The position numbers were made by a program, and so were the translations under genes. Shown one piece after another: positions 50,976 through 59,816 of a stretch of 64,000 bases of DNA (the stretch's first letter is position 1; the number at the start of each line of letters is the position of its first letter). The stretch comes from Lachnospiraceae bacterium (GTDB lineage Bacteria > Bacillota > Clostridia > Lachnospirales > Lachnospiraceae): NCBI GenBank assembly GCA_910574285.1, contig CAJTAL010000004.1, positions 1 through 64,000 on the forward strand, given 5' to 3'. Below the pieces are notes generated by a model that was not told where the DNA came from, searched no databases, and worked only from the letters and a program-made list of their open reading frames with translations.

Positions 50976-52166
50976 ATGAATGTATTAGTTATCAACTGTG
51001 GAAGTTCTTCTTTAAAATTTCAATTGATTAATTCCGAATCAGAGCAGGTTCTGGCAAAGGGGCTTTGTGAAAGAATCGGAATTGACGGAAGTCTTACTTA
51101 TCAGCCGGAAGGCGGCGAAAAGGTGAAATCGGATAAGGCTATGCCGACTCATACCGAAGCAATTCAGTTCGTAATTGATGCCCTGACAGATGAAAATACA
51201 GGTGTGGTGAAGAGCTTAAGCGAGATTGGCGCGGTTGGACACCGTGTCGTACACGGCGGCGAGAAGTTTGCCAGCTCCGTAGTGATCACAGATGAAGTAA
51301 AGGCGGCGATCGAGGAGTGTAATGATCTTGCACCTCTTCACAATCCTGCGAACCTGATCGGTATCAATGCGTGTGAGAAATTAATGCCTGGGACACCGAT
51401 GGTAGCGGTATTCGATACGGCTTTCCATCAGACTATGCCAGAGAAAGCATATATGTATGGACTTCCATATGAGTATTATGATAAATATAAAGTAAGAAGA
51501 TATGGGTTCCATGGAACAAGCCACAGTTTTGTATCAAAAAGAGCGGCAGAGCTGGCGGGCAAGTCATATGATCAGGTAAAGACGATCGTATGCCACTTAG
51601 GCAACGGTGCAAGTATCTGTGCGGTAGAAAACGGCAAATCCGTAGATACATCCATGGGACTGACACCTCTTGAGGGTCTTGTGATGGGAACCCGTTCCGG
51701 TGATATTGATCCTGCGATCCTGGAGTTTATTTCCAAGAAGGAAGGGCTGGACATCTCCGGTCTGATGAACATGTTGAACAAGAAGTCAGGTGTGTTCGGA
51801 CTTTCCAATAATCTTTCCAGCGATTTCCGTGACCTGGAAGAGGGTGCGGATTCCGGTAATAATGAAGCAAGGATCGCCCTGGAAGTATTTGCTTACCGTG
51901 TTGCCAAATACGTAGGCAGTTATGCAGCCGCCATGAACGGTGTGGATGTAATCGCATTTACCGCAGGTATCGGTGAGAATTCCGGAACCGTCCGTTCAGC
52001 CGCAGCGAAATATCTTGGATATCTGGGAATCGAGATCAATGAAGAAGCCAATAAGAAACGGGGAGAAGAGATCACAATCTCAACACCGGACTCCAAGGTT
52101 CAGGTTATGGTGATCCCGACCAACGAAGAATTGGCGATTGCCCGTGAAACAGTTGCATTGGTTTAA
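50976..52166 (+). CDS. ackA: Acetate kinase
   Basis: Makes ATP and acetate from acetyl phosphate, completing the Pta-AckA route. ASKHA-fold motifs: [16 protein letters not shown] at the N-terminus, [28 protein letters not shown] (catalytic Asp), [41 protein letters not shown] region and [13 protein letters not shown]. Length 396 aa. RBS GAGAGGG. Likely co-transcribed with pta through the repeat-rich spacer, and could also handle other acyl phosphates. Confidence 0.96.
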   Translation: MNVLVINCGSSSLKFQLINSESEQVLAKGLCERIGIDGSLTYQPEGGEKVKSDKAMPTHTEAIQFVIDALTDENTGVVKSLSEIGAVGHRVVHGGEKFASSVVITDEVKAAIEECNDLAPLHNPANLIGINACEKLMPGTPMVAVFDTAFHQTMPEKAYMYGLPYEYYDKYKVRRYGFHGTSHSFVSKRAAELAGKSYDQVKTIVCHLGNGASICAVENGKSVDTSMGLTPLEGLVMGTRSGDIDPAILEFISKKEGLDISGLMNMLNKKSGVFGLSNNLSSDFRDLEEGADSGNNEARIALEVFAYRVAKYVGSYAAAMNGVDVIAFTAGIGENSGTVRSAAAKYLGYLGIEINEEANKKRGEEITISTPDSKVQVMVIPTNEELAIARETVALV

Positions 52167-52185
52167 TTAAGTTTAGAAGATAGTG

Positions 52186-52213
52186 TTGACAAATTCATTT
52201 TACATGGTATAAT
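52186..52213 (+). promoter_or_regulatory. Consensus sigma-A promoter for yceD-rpmF
   Basis: TTGACA (52186-52191), a 16-bp spacer and TATAAT (52208-52213) match both hexamers perfectly. It begins 20 bp after the ackA stop and 55 bp before yceD. Confidence 0.9.
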
Positions 52214-52240
52214 AGTCTAGGTGTGAATAGGAGTTTAGTT

Positions 52241-52768
52241 ATGATATTAGACCTATCCCGTGTTCTGTCAGAACAGCATGAACCGATTGAGCAGTCTGTA
52301 CCTATTGAGACGGATATGTTTCGTTGTGAGATGGGGAACTTCAATCTTGTCAGAAAACCTCCGTTGTCGCTTAGTATAGTCTATGTGGGAGACAAGAAGC
52401 TTGAGATCAGAGGCAAAGGAGAAGTTACGGCAGTGATTCCGTGTGACCGCTGTCTTGCAGATGTTCAGGTGGAGATACCGCTTGATTTTTATAAGAAAGT
52501 GAGTGCTGATCCGGAGGGTGCTGATGAGACAGAAGAGTTAGACGAAGCAAATTATATTGACGGATATAGCTTTGACGTAGAACAGTTGATCTACAACGAG
52601 TTATTAGTAGGGTGGCCGACGAAAATTCTGTGTAGCGAAGACTGTAAAGGAATTTGCAATGTATGTGGTCAGAATCTGAATGAAGGAACCTGTGATTGTG
52701 AAGATACAGGGCTTGACCCGAGAATGTCAGTTATCCGCGATGTGTTTAAGAATTTTAAGGAGGTGTAA
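52241..52768 (+). CDS. yceD: YceD family (DUF177) protein
   Basis: DUF177 protein, linked to 23S rRNA processing or accumulation and almost always encoded just before rpmF as here. Zinc-like cysteine pairs are present: CDRCL in the middle and CSEDCKGICNVCGQNLNEGTC near the C-terminus (residues about 133-153). Length 175 aa; start chosen at the ATG after AATAGGAG. Expressed from a near-perfect promoter. Confidence 0.9.
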   Translation: MILDLSRVLSEQHEPIEQSVPIETDMFRCEMGNFNLVRKPPLSLSIVYVGDKKLEIRGKGEVTAVIPCDRCLADVQVEIPLDFYKKVSADPEGADETEELDEANYIDGYSFDVEQLIYNELLVGWPTKILCSEDCKGICNVCGQNLNEGTCDCEDTGLDPRMSVIRDVFKNFKEV

Positions 52769-52771
52769 CCT

Positions 52772-52951
52772 ATGTCAATTTGTCCAAAGAATAAATCTTC
52801 TAAAGCAAGAAGAGACAAGAGAAGAGCAAACTGGAAGATGAGCGCGCCGAATCTGGTAAAGTGCAGCAAATGCGGCGAGTTAATGATGCCTCATAGAGTT
52901 TGCAAGGCTTGTGGATCTTATAACAAAAAAGAAATCATTCCACAGGACTAA
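52772..52951 (+). CDS. rpmF: Ribosomal protein L32
   Basis: A 59-aa ribosomal protein. It starts MSICPKNKSSKARRDKRRAN and has a zinc ribbon with two CxxC pairs (CSKCGE and CKACGS). It starts 3 bp after the yceD stop; AAGGAGG lies about 8 bases upstream within the end of yceD. It is the zinc-binding (C+) type of L32. Confidence 0.96.
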   Translation: MSICPKNKSSKARRDKRRANWKMSAPNLVKCSKCGELMMPHRVCKACGSYNKKEIIPQD

Positions 52952-52965
52952 TTTTAGAAAAAAAG

Positions 52966-52998
52966 AGAGGGTTTCCGGGTAACCGGGAACCCTCTTTT
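52966..52998 (+). terminator. Terminator after rpmF
   Basis: AGAGGGTTTCCGG pairs with CCGGGAACCCTCT (one G-U) around GTAA, then TTTTGC. It closely resembles the hairpin at 53343-53376. Confidence 0.88.
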
Positions 52999-53008
52999 GC
53001 AATCATTG

Positions 53009-53291
53009 TCAGGTTCTATCCGGAAAGTATTTACCCTTCGTTTTTTGGAAAATACTATTCTTCTTTTTCTGGTATTCAGGTATCTTGGTTAAGAGTTCTA
53101 CTTGTTCCAGGGCTTTCTCCTGACTAACATCATTTAAGCTATCAAACAGATAATTAATCTTGGTATAATCGGTAGATAACTTAAGGATATTGTTCTATCT
53201 GTTGATACGACATACCAACCAGATTACCAAGTTCTTTTTGAGTTATGCCTATATTTTTTCGAGACTGTCTAATTCGCTCATCCGTTTTCAT
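53009..53291 (-). pseudogene. Decayed XRE-family regulator
   Basis: On the minus strand a good start leads into MKTDERIRQSRKNIGITQKE and the HTH continuation LVGMSYQQIEQYP, then meets a TAA at 53183-53181. In another frame the sequence continues as KLSTDYTKINYLFDSLNDVS and further, ending at 53009 like the C-terminus of a phage-type XRE protein. A central segment (about 25-35 codons of the HTH and linker) is missing and the frame is shifted. It has a TCACC-derived GGTGA site before the start. Confidence 0.7.
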
Positions 53292-53342
53292 TATATCACC
53301 TCATACATACCATAGCATATATAAGAAAAGTAAAAGCAGAGG

Positions 53343-53376
53343 AAAAGGGTTTCCGAATAATCGAAAACCCTTTTGT
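53343..53376. terminator. Bidirectional terminator after the intact XRE gene
   Basis: AAAAGGGTTTCCGA pairs with TCGAAAACCCTTTT around ATAA (one mismatch). U-rich tails occur on both strands. Probably a duplicate of the rpmF terminator. Confidence 0.8.
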
Positions 53377-53387
53377 AATATTAAAAA

Positions 53388-53726
53388 TCAGGAATGTTTC
53401 TGCAGAACCTTGATAATATCTAAAACGCATTCTTTGGTGTCGGGGGAGCATGTCTGAAGCTGATGAAGAAGTTCGTGATCCAAGGCGTCCGGCTTTGAGG
53501 AAGAAAGTTTGTATTCATCGGCGAGAATATAGTCCACAGTAATATCCATCGCATTACATACATGAACCAGTGTTTGAAGAGAGATCTTCACACGGTTATT
53601 TTCGATATTACTGATATGACTGGTGTTGACATCGGCTTTTTCGGCGATATATTCCTGAGTGAGTCCCTTGGATATACGGGTTTCCCGAAGTTTTTTGCCA
53701 ATCTTTTCAAAATTGATATCTTTCAT
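53388..53726 (-). CDS. XRE-family transcriptional regulator (112 aa)
   Basis: Cro/CI-type DNA-binding protein. The HTH (about 8-62) contains LRETRISKGLTQEYIAEKAD, then the recognition helix region VNTSHISNIENNRVKISLQT. A short C-terminal tail (about 70-112) is rich in Leu/Cys and may dimerise or sense. Start at the ATG after AAAGGTGG; a GTG three codons earlier is possible. It is divergent from the 83-aa gene and helicase, whose promoters share a conserved block, so it is the obvious candidate regulator for both. Confidence 0.82.
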   Translation of the reverse strand: MKDINFEKIGKKLRETRISKGLTQEYIAEKADVNTSHISNIENNRVKISLQTLVHVCNAMDITVDYILADEYKLSSSKPDALDHELLHQLQTCSPDTKECVLDIIKVLQKHS

Positions 53727-53776
53727 GCTGCCCACCTTTCAAAAGAGAAAAATTATTTTTAATTATAATATTATTA

Positions 53777-53826
53777 TAGTTCTAGTATAATAATCTAAAG
53801 CTATAAATAGATTAGTTATACAATAT
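53777..53826 (+). promoter_or_regulatory. Promoter/operator block 1 (upstream of the 83-aa gene)
   Basis: TAGTTCTAGTATAAT with -10 TATAAT (53786-53791), then TAGTTATACAATAT 29 bp on. By eye, 37 of 50 positions match the block starting at 54232 with identical internal spacing. The repeated heptad TAGTTNTA suggests a regulator site. It is about 100 bp ahead of the 83-aa gene. Confidence 0.55.
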
Positions 53827-53924
53827 TTGTTCCCGTAGTGGCTTTGTATAAATTCTGAAAAACAAGTATGCAAATCTAAACATAGAAGGGAGAGAAAAGA
53901 ATCTGCAAGGATTCTGTAAGAATT

Positions 53925-54176
53925 ATGAAAGATAGAATAAGAGAGATTTATAAGAATGTTGCTCAAGATTCGGACGAGCTGAAGATGTGGCGAGAGAAGC
54001 TGGAGAAGCAGATTGAGATCGCATTGGAGAAGGAGAGAGAGGAGATGAATATTACAGAATATGAGAAATGCAGGGATCGATATTATGAGATTGCAATGCT
54101 GGCGGAAGAAGGAGGGTTTATCCTTGGATTTCAATATATGCTGCAATTAATTATTGAGTGTAGTTCGAAGGTTTAG
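53925..54176 (+). CDS. Hypothetical 83-aa protein upstream of the HA-repeat helicase
   Basis: No firm family. The first 45 residues are a charged amphipathic helix (DELKMWREKLEKQIEIALEK), the rest ends in a hydrophobic helix (GGFILGFQYMLQLIIECSS) that recalls the short DUF6809-type proteins of Lachnospiraceae; this is a weak impression. The start has only a weak ribosome site (AAGGATTCTG). It shares a promoter block with the following helicase and lies between it and an XRE regulator, so the three may form one unit. Confidence 0.55.
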   Translation: MKDRIREIYKNVAQDSDELKMWREKLEKQIEIALEKEREEMNITEYEKCRDRYYEIAMLAEEGGFILGFQYMLQLIIECSSKV

Positions 54177-54217
54177 ATGTCGGAGGATTTATCCAGAATC
54201 AGGAATATATTTTCTGG

Positions 54218-54281
54218 TTGTAATATTTGTTTAGTTGTAGTATAATGTCCTGTAGCTAATATAATAATAGTTATAGAATAT
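54218..54281 (+). promoter_or_regulatory. Promoter/operator block 2 (upstream of the helicase)
   Basis: TTGTAA (54218-54223), a 17-bp spacer, TATAAT (54241-54246), then TAGTTATAGAATAT. It matches block 1 (53777) in order and spacing: TAGTTNTAGTATAAT to TAGTTATA is 36 bp start to start in both. Confidence 0.6.
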
Positions 54282-54308
54282 AAAGTTTGTATTAAAGGAG
54301 CGAAGGGC

Positions 54309-56849
54309 ATGGAGATTACACTATTTAAACACAACCAGACGGCCTATCAGAAAGCTCTTAGAATGCTTGAGAATACAGGTAAGGCGGCGGTTATCCATCC
54401 CACAGGAACGGGGAAGTCTTTTATTGGATTCAAGTTATGCCAGGATTTTCCAGATAAGACTGTCTGCTGGCTGTCGCCGTCGGAATATATATTTCAGACA
54501 CAGATAGAGAATCTGACTATGGGCAGCAGAAGAGAATCGGAAAATGATGAGTCAGGCGGCAGTAAGAATGTAGAGAGAAAAGAGCCAAATAAAGAAAAGA
54601 TGCTGGAAAATATTAAGTTCTATACCTATGCGAGATTGACAGCTATGACGGAAACGGAACTTCAGGAGATCCATCCGGATTATATTGTACTGGACGAATT
54701 CCACCGCTGCGGGGCAAAAACCTGGGGGCAGGGAGTGAAGAGGCTTCTTGCCCTGTATTCTTCTGCGAGGGTGCTGGGACTTTCAGCGACGGCAATCCGT
54801 TATCTGGATAACCAGCGGGATATGTCGGATGAGTTATTTGACGGAAATATAGCTTCTGAGATGACTCTTGGTGAAGCGATTGTGCTGGGAATCTTAAATC
54901 CTCCCAAGTATGTGCTGTCTGTATATTCTTATCAGAAAGAACTGAAGAAATATCAGAAAAGGCTGAAGGGGGCGAAAAGTAAGGCGGTCCGTGATGAAGG
55001 AGAGAAGAGGCTTGAGGCTCTGCGGCGTGCGCTTATGCAGGCAGAGGGGATGGAAGAGATTTTTCAAAAGCATATGGAGAATCGCGAGGGGAAATATATC
55101 GTATTCTGTGCTAACTATGAACATTTGACAGAGATGAAAGCAAAAGCACCGGAATGGTTTGTGAAAATAGACCCTGATCCGCATGTTTATACTGCTTATT
55201 CAGATAATCCTGAGACAAGCCGGGTATTTGCGGAGTTTAAATCGGATAAGAGCAGACATCTGAAATTATTATACTGTATTGACATGCTTAATGAAGGAGT
55301 GCATGTGGAAGACGTAGACGGAGTGATTCTGCTGCGTCCGACTGTGTCGCCGATCATCTACAAGCAGCAGATCGGGCGGGCGTTGTCGGCGGGCAGGAAA
55401 AAGAAAGCAGTAATCTTTGATATTGTGCTGAATATAGAAAATCTCTACAGCATCGGAACCATTGAAGAGGAGATGAAAGCTGCCGTGTCTTATTATCATT
55501 TCCTTGATCAGGATGAGATGATCGTAAATGAGCATTTCAGGGTGGAGGATGAAGTAAAGGACTGTATTGAACTCTTTGAAAGGCTGAATGATACGCTGAC
55601 GGCTTCATGGGAAACGATGTACACATTTGCCAGAGAGTATTATGAGCAGCATGGCAATTTGGAGGTGCCGGTGAGATATCAGACGAAAGAAGGATACGGG
55701 CTGGGGCGGTGGCTCCTGACACAGCGGAAAGTCTATGCAGGGGAGAAATACGGTGTCCTCGGCGAGGAACGCGTCCGTAAACTTAATCAGATCGGTATGG
55801 TCTGGGGAAGCTATCGAGATCTTGCATGGGATCGGTACTATGCGGAGGCGAAGAAATATTATGAAAGACATGGAAACCTGAATACGAATGTCAGCGATGT
55901 GTCAGATTCGGGAATCCGGCTTGGTGCGTGGATCTGTCAGCTTCGGACTTACCGGAAGAGCGGGATACAGAAGGCGTACCTGACTCAGGAACGTATCCGT
56001 AAGCTTGATGAGCTTGGGATGATATGGGATGTACCGGATTATCTGTGGGAAGAGAATTATATGGAGTGTCTGCAGTATTACCGGGAACATGGGAATCTGG
56101 ACATTCCTAATGCTTATTGTTCTCCAAAGGGACTGAAGATCGGCGCATGGCTCCGCAGGCAGCGGCTGATAAGAAAAGGAAAGACCAGCGGGGCAGACCT
56201 TACGAAGGAACAGATTGCACGGCTTAATGAAATCGGCATGGTCTGGAAGACGAAGCCGGAGCAGCAGTGGGAGAGAGGATATACGGAAGCATTAGCATAT
56301 TATGGAGAATACGGGAATCTGAAAGTACCAGTGTCTTATGTGAGTCCTTCCGGGTATAAGCTTGGAAGTTGGATTGCAGACCAGCGTGAAAAAGGGAAAG
56401 AGAAACATTCGGTCAGACAGCAGCGGCAGTTAGATGAGCTTGGGATGATCTGGGTAAAACCGGATTCCTGGGAAGTAAGGTATCGGCTTGTGAAAGAATA
56501 TTATGAGAAATATGGAAACTTGAATATCCCTTCTAAATATCGGGCGGATGGAGTCTGGCTTGCTAAATGGGTAAACGAACAGAAGCAGATATATGCCGGG
56601 AAACGGAAGGGAAAAGTACTGCGGGATGATCAGATTGCACGGCTTACAGAGCTTGGGATTGATTGGGGACGAAAGAAACAGGGATGTCAGAAACAAGAAA
56701 AGCAGGATCATACTACCCGGAATAGGGAAAGTCAATATGTCGGAGCTATTTCAGGATCTCTGGATAATATAAGGAAATTGGAAATGTTGGAACTGAGAGA
56801 CAATATGGAAAGTGAGCATACGCAAAAAGAATATGAGGAAGCGGTGTAA
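54309..56849 (+). CDS. DEAD/DEAH-like superfamily II helicase with five helicase-associated (HA) repeats
   Basis: Nucleic-acid-dependent ATPase of 846 aa. The N-terminal half (about 1-400) is an SF2 core: Walker A HPTGTGKSFIG, DE-box VLDEFHRC, motif III GLSATAIRY, and motif VI QQIGRALSAGRKKK. From about 430 on there are five HA repeats of about 65 residues, each of the form W-x3-Y...YYE-x-HGNL-x-VP...LG-x-W-x-Q/R...L-x-ELGM-x-W. HA domains are thought to bind nucleic acid. The substrate is unknown. It is separated by an AAAGGAG site from block 2 and followed by an exopolysaccharide locus. Similar proteins occur near accessory regions; a defence or recombination role is possible but unproven. 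Confidence 0.85.
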   Translation: MEITLFKHNQTAYQKALRMLENTGKAAVIHPTGTGKSFIGFKLCQDFPDKTVCWLSPSEYIFQTQIENLTMGSRRESENDESGGSKNVERKEPNKEKMLENIKFYTYARLTAMTETELQEIHPDYIVLDEFHRCGAKTWGQGVKRLLALYSSARVLGLSATAIRYLDNQRDMSDELFDGNIASEMTLGEAIVLGILNPPKYVLSVYSYQKELKKYQKRLKGAKSKAVRDEGEKRLEALRRALMQAEGMEEIFQKHMENREGKYIVFCANYEHLTEMKAKAPEWFVKIDPDPHVYTAYSDNPETSRVFAEFKSDKSRHLKLLYCIDMLNEGVHVEDVDGVILLRPTVSPIIYKQQIGRALSAGRKKKAVIFDIVLNIENLYSIGTIEEEMKAAVSYYHFLDQDEMIVNEHFRVEDEVKDCIELFERLNDTLTASWETMYTFAREYYEQHGNLEVPVRYQTKEGYGLGRWLLTQRKVYAGEKYGVLGEERVRKLNQIGMVWGSYRDLAWDRYYAEAKKYYERHGNLNTNVSDVSDSGIRLGAWICQLRTYRKSGIQKAYLTQERIRKLDELGMIWDVPDYLWEENYMECLQYYREHGNLDIPNAYCSPKGLKIGAWLRRQRLIRKGKTSGADLTKEQIARLNEIGMVWKTKPEQQWERGYTEALAYYGEYGNLKVPVSYVSPSGYKLGSWIADQREKGKEKHSVRQQRQLDELGMIWVKPDSWEVRYRLVKEYYEKYGNLNIPSKYRADGVWLAKWVNEQKQIYAGKRKGKVLRDDQIARLTELGIDWGRKKQGCQKQEKQDHTTRNRESQYVGAISGSLDNIRKLEMLELRDNMESEHTQKEYEEAV

Positions 56850-56911
56850 GGATGGCAGAGAATTGTCATAGAACTTAACTTAGAACTTAGTTCGAGAGGA
56901 GATATTTGTTA

Positions 56912-57721
56912 ATGGATAGATATCAGGAAGTTTATGAAATAAATCTGATATATTTGATATTTTATTGCTTAAAACGATGGAGATGGATTGTTGTAGGTAT
57001 GGTGTTTATGGCGGTTGTTTCAGGAGTTTATAAATATCAGTCAACGATTACAGATAATCAATTAAAGAAAGAGAAGCAACTACAACAGGTTGTAACGGAA
57101 CAAATAGAAGGTGAAACAGAAAGCGAACGTATTGTATTTGAAGATCCAGTTTCATCAGCAGGTGTATTCTCAATCCTAGGAATGGTTGGTGGAATATGTA
57201 TTGTGTGTGTAGTGTTCTGTATGAGTTATATTATGGGAGGAAAATTGCAGGATGTGAGTAACTTTCAGAATAAAATGGGTATGCCGTTATTAGGAGTTGT
57301 TAGAAAAAGAGAGACAAAAAAGAAGTTATTTAGTTTTGTAGATCAATGGATTGGTCGGTTGGAAGAAGGACCTTGTGCAAAAATTCCGAGAAATGAACAG
57401 ATGAAGATTGCGGTGGCCAATGCTCAGAATGCGATTTACAAGAATCCAGAAAAAATTGTAAAGAGAGTTATGCTTACAGGAACTGTAGAAAGTAATGATG
57501 TGATTGAAATCTGTGAAGAATTAACGAAAGAGATTGAAAATGTTACATTTTCTCCTTACAGGCGGATAGTATTTCATGCGGCGGCACTTAAGAAGCTGAA
57601 GTACTATGAAGGTATTCTGTTTATTGAAAAGAGAGGCGAATCTTATGAGAAGTTAATCAAGCAGGAGATGGAGTTAGCATTAGATAGAGAGGTAAGAGTA
57701 TTAGGAGCTATAGTGTGTTAA
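56912..57721 (+). CDS. Wzz-like polysaccharide co-polymerase with short outer loop
   Basis: Membrane protein of 269 aa resembling capsule chain-length regulators (CapA/YwqC type). TM1 is about 24-44 (WIVVGMVFMAVVSGVYKY), TM2 about 83-107 (VFSILGMVGGICIVCVVFCM). The part between them is only about 40 residues, much shorter than usual. The C-terminal cytoplasmic domain (about 110-269) looks like a degenerate tyrosine-kinase-like fold (AVANAQNAIYKNPEKIVKRVMLTGT) without a Walker A motif. Start at the ATG after GAGGAGATATTTGTTA. Likely first gene of the exopolysaccharide locus. Confidence 0.65.
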   Translation: MDRYQEVYEINLIYLIFYCLKRWRWIVVGMVFMAVVSGVYKYQSTITDNQLKKEKQLQQVVTEQIEGETESERIVFEDPVSSAGVFSILGMVGGICIVCVVFCMSYIMGGKLQDVSNFQNKMGMPLLGVVRKRETKKKLFSFVDQWIGRLEEGPCAKIPRNEQMKIAVANAQNAIYKNPEKIVKRVMLTGTVESNDVIEICEELTKEIENVTFSPYRRIVFHAAALKKLKYYEGILFIEKRGESYEKLIKQEMELALDREVRVLGAIVC

Positions 57722-57831
57722 TTTGTTTAATTGTGATGATGTATTGATATGATGATTGCCAGTAGGTTAAGAGATATAATTTGAGTTTATTGAGTAGTCA
57801 GCCTGTTTGATGAAGTATAAGGAGTAAAGAT

Positions 57832-59103
57832 ATGGTTTCTACTGAAAAAATTGAAATTGCAAAGAGAGTCATTCCTTTTAGCCCACCTGATATATCAGAA
57901 CAGGAAATCAATAAAGTTATAGAAGTAATGAAATCGGGGTGGATTACAACTGGTTCGCGGACGAAGGAACTTGAAAAAAGGTTGGCAGAATATTGTCATA
58001 CTTCAAAAGTAGTTTGTTTAAATTCTGCTACGGCAGCTGAAGAATTGAATTTTAGGATTTGTGGAATAGGCGAAGGGGATGAGGTAATTGTTCCTGCGTA
58101 TACATATACTGCATCTGCTTCAGCCGCGATTCACTGTGGAGCTACTGTAAGATTCGTTGATATCCAAAAGGATGGTTCTAAAGATACTAATATGCCAGAG
58201 ATGGATTATGATCAGGTCGCTGAAACAATAACGAACAGAACAAAAGCTATTGTGGGTGTAGATCTCGGAGGAATTATTGCTGATTATGACGAACTCTACA
58301 GAATCGTAGAGGCAAAAAAAAATTTGTTTATTCCAAGTGGTAATACAGATTTAGGAAAAAGAATCCAGACTATATTAGATCGTGTTCTAATCTTCTCTGA
58401 TGCTTCTCATGCTTTGGGAGCAACAAAAAATGGAAAGATAGCTGGAGAGGTTGCAGATTTTACAGATTTTTCTTTCCATGCTGTAAAGAATTTTACCACT
58501 GCAGAGGGTGGGGCTTCTACATGGAGAGATATTCCGGGAATCGATAACGAAGAAATTTATCACCAGTACCAATTATACAGCTTGCATGGACAGAATAAAG
58601 ATGCGTTGGCAAAGAATCAGTTAGGATCATGGGAATATGATATCCAGGGTACCTGGTATAAATATAACATGACAGATATTATGGCAGCTATCGGACTTAG
58701 TCAGTTAGAGCGATATCCAAATCTTCTGAAAAGAAGAGAAGAAATTATTAATAAGTATGATGTTATGTGTGAAGAGCTTGGAATAAAGTATCTTGTTCAT
58801 AATGTGAACAATAGTAAGTCTTCAGGGCATTTGTATTTGACAAGGATTCCGGGAATTAACGAAAAAAAGAGAGGAAAAATTATTGTCGAATTGGCAAAGT
58901 ATGGTATAAACACAAATGTACATTATAAGCCACTTCCGATGATGACGGCATATAAGAAATTGGGGTGGGATATCAAGGATTTTCCTAATGCTTATGACTA
59001 CTATAAGAATCTGATTACATTGCCGCTTCATACACTTCTTAGCGATGAAGATGTTGAGTATGTGATCCATAACTATAAACAAGTAATTAGAAAATATATT
59101 TAG
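57832..59103 (+). CDS. DegT/DnrJ/EryC1/StrS-family sugar aminotransferase
   Basis: PLP enzyme (423 aa) that aminates a 4-keto (or 3-keto) UDP-sugar for the surface polysaccharide. Motifs: SGWITTGSRTKELEKRLAEY, NSATAAEEL, VPAYTYTASASA, and the PLP-binding lysine in SFHAVKNFTTAEGG. The C-terminal half includes NYNMTDIMAAIGLSQLERYPNL-type KYNMTDIMAAIGLSQLERYP. In 4-aminosugar biosynthesis (PglE-like) it would act before the acetyltransferase encoded two genes on. No dehydratase gene is in the window. Weak AAGGAG site. Confidence 0.87.
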   Translation: MVSTEKIEIAKRVIPFSPPDISEQEINKVIEVMKSGWITTGSRTKELEKRLAEYCHTSKVVCLNSATAAEELNFRICGIGEGDEVIVPAYTYTASASAAIHCGATVRFVDIQKDGSKDTNMPEMDYDQVAETITNRTKAIVGVDLGGIIADYDELYRIVEAKKNLFIPSGNTDLGKRIQTILDRVLIFSDASHALGATKNGKIAGEVADFTDFSFHAVKNFTTAEGGASTWRDIPGIDNEEIYHQYQLYSLHGQNKDALAKNQLGSWEYDIQGTWYKYNMTDIMAAIGLSQLERYPNLLKRREEIINKYDVMCEELGIKYLVHNVNNSKSSGHLYLTRIPGINEKKRGKIIVELAKYGINTNVHYKPLPMMTAYKKLGWDIKDFPNAYDYYKNLITLPLHTLLSDEDVEYVIHNYKQVIRKYI

Positions 59104-59117
59104 TAAGGTGTCATAAT

Positions 59118-59816
59118 ATGGAATTTAGAACATGGGATAATCTTCCTGAATTTATGAAATGTGATGAGGTGAGGGTATATTACGACATTCTTACAAAGAA
59201 AAAGTTGTCAATTACACTTAAAAGAATTTTTGATATGGTTATGGCTGTTATTATGCTTGTAATTCTTGTAATTCCAATGCTGATTATAGCAATTATGATT
59301 AAGTTAGATTCATCAGGACCGGTGTTCTATCGTCAGGAACGAGTAACGGCATATGGGAAAAAATTTAAGATTCATAAGTTTCGGACTATGGTGAATAATG
59401 CTGACAAGCTGGGATCGTCAGTCACAGTAAATGGGGACAACAGAATTACTAAAGTGGGAAAAAGGCTTCGCAATCTTCGAATAGATGAAATCCCTCAGCT
59501 TATAGATGTGATTAATGGTGATATGTCTTTTGTTGGTACGCGTCCAGAGGCAGTGAAATATGTAGAGAAGTATAAGCCTGAATATATCGCAACACTTTTA
59601 ATGCCTGCAGGAATAACTTCGGAAGCAAGTATTAGATATAAGAATGAGGATAAGCAGTTGAATGATGTACATGATATTGATCAGGTTTATGTGGAACAAG
59701 TATTACCAGATAAGATGAAATGGAATCTAAATTCAATTGAACAATTTTCACTTATGCGAGATATATTAACCATTTTCAGGACAATAAGTGCCGTTTTAGG
59801 AAAGGAATATGATTAG
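59118..59816 (+). CDS. Initiating sugar-phosphate transferase (PglC/WcaJ family)
   Basis: Bacterial sugar transferase (232 aa) that moves a sugar-1-phosphate to undecaprenyl phosphate and starts repeat-unit assembly. One hydrophobic segment (about 33-60), then the conserved catalytic core: GPVFYRQERVTAYGKKFKIHKFRTMV, RLRNLRIDEIPQLIDVINGDMSFVGTRPE. This is the short PglC-like form without the WcaJ N-terminal membrane domain. Follows the aminotransferase by 14 bp; precedes a GNAT gene with the stop immediately before its ATG. Confidence 0.9.
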   Translation: MEFRTWDNLPEFMKCDEVRVYYDILTKKKLSITLKRIFDMVMAVIMLVILVIPMLIIAIMIKLDSSGPVFYRQERVTAYGKKFKIHKFRTMVNNADKLGSSVTVNGDNRITKVGKRLRNLRIDEIPQLIDVINGDMSFVGTRPEAVKYVEKYKPEYIATLLMPAGITSEASIRYKNEDKQLNDVHDIDQVYVEQVLPDKMKWNLNSIEQFSLMRDILTIFRTISAVLGKEYD

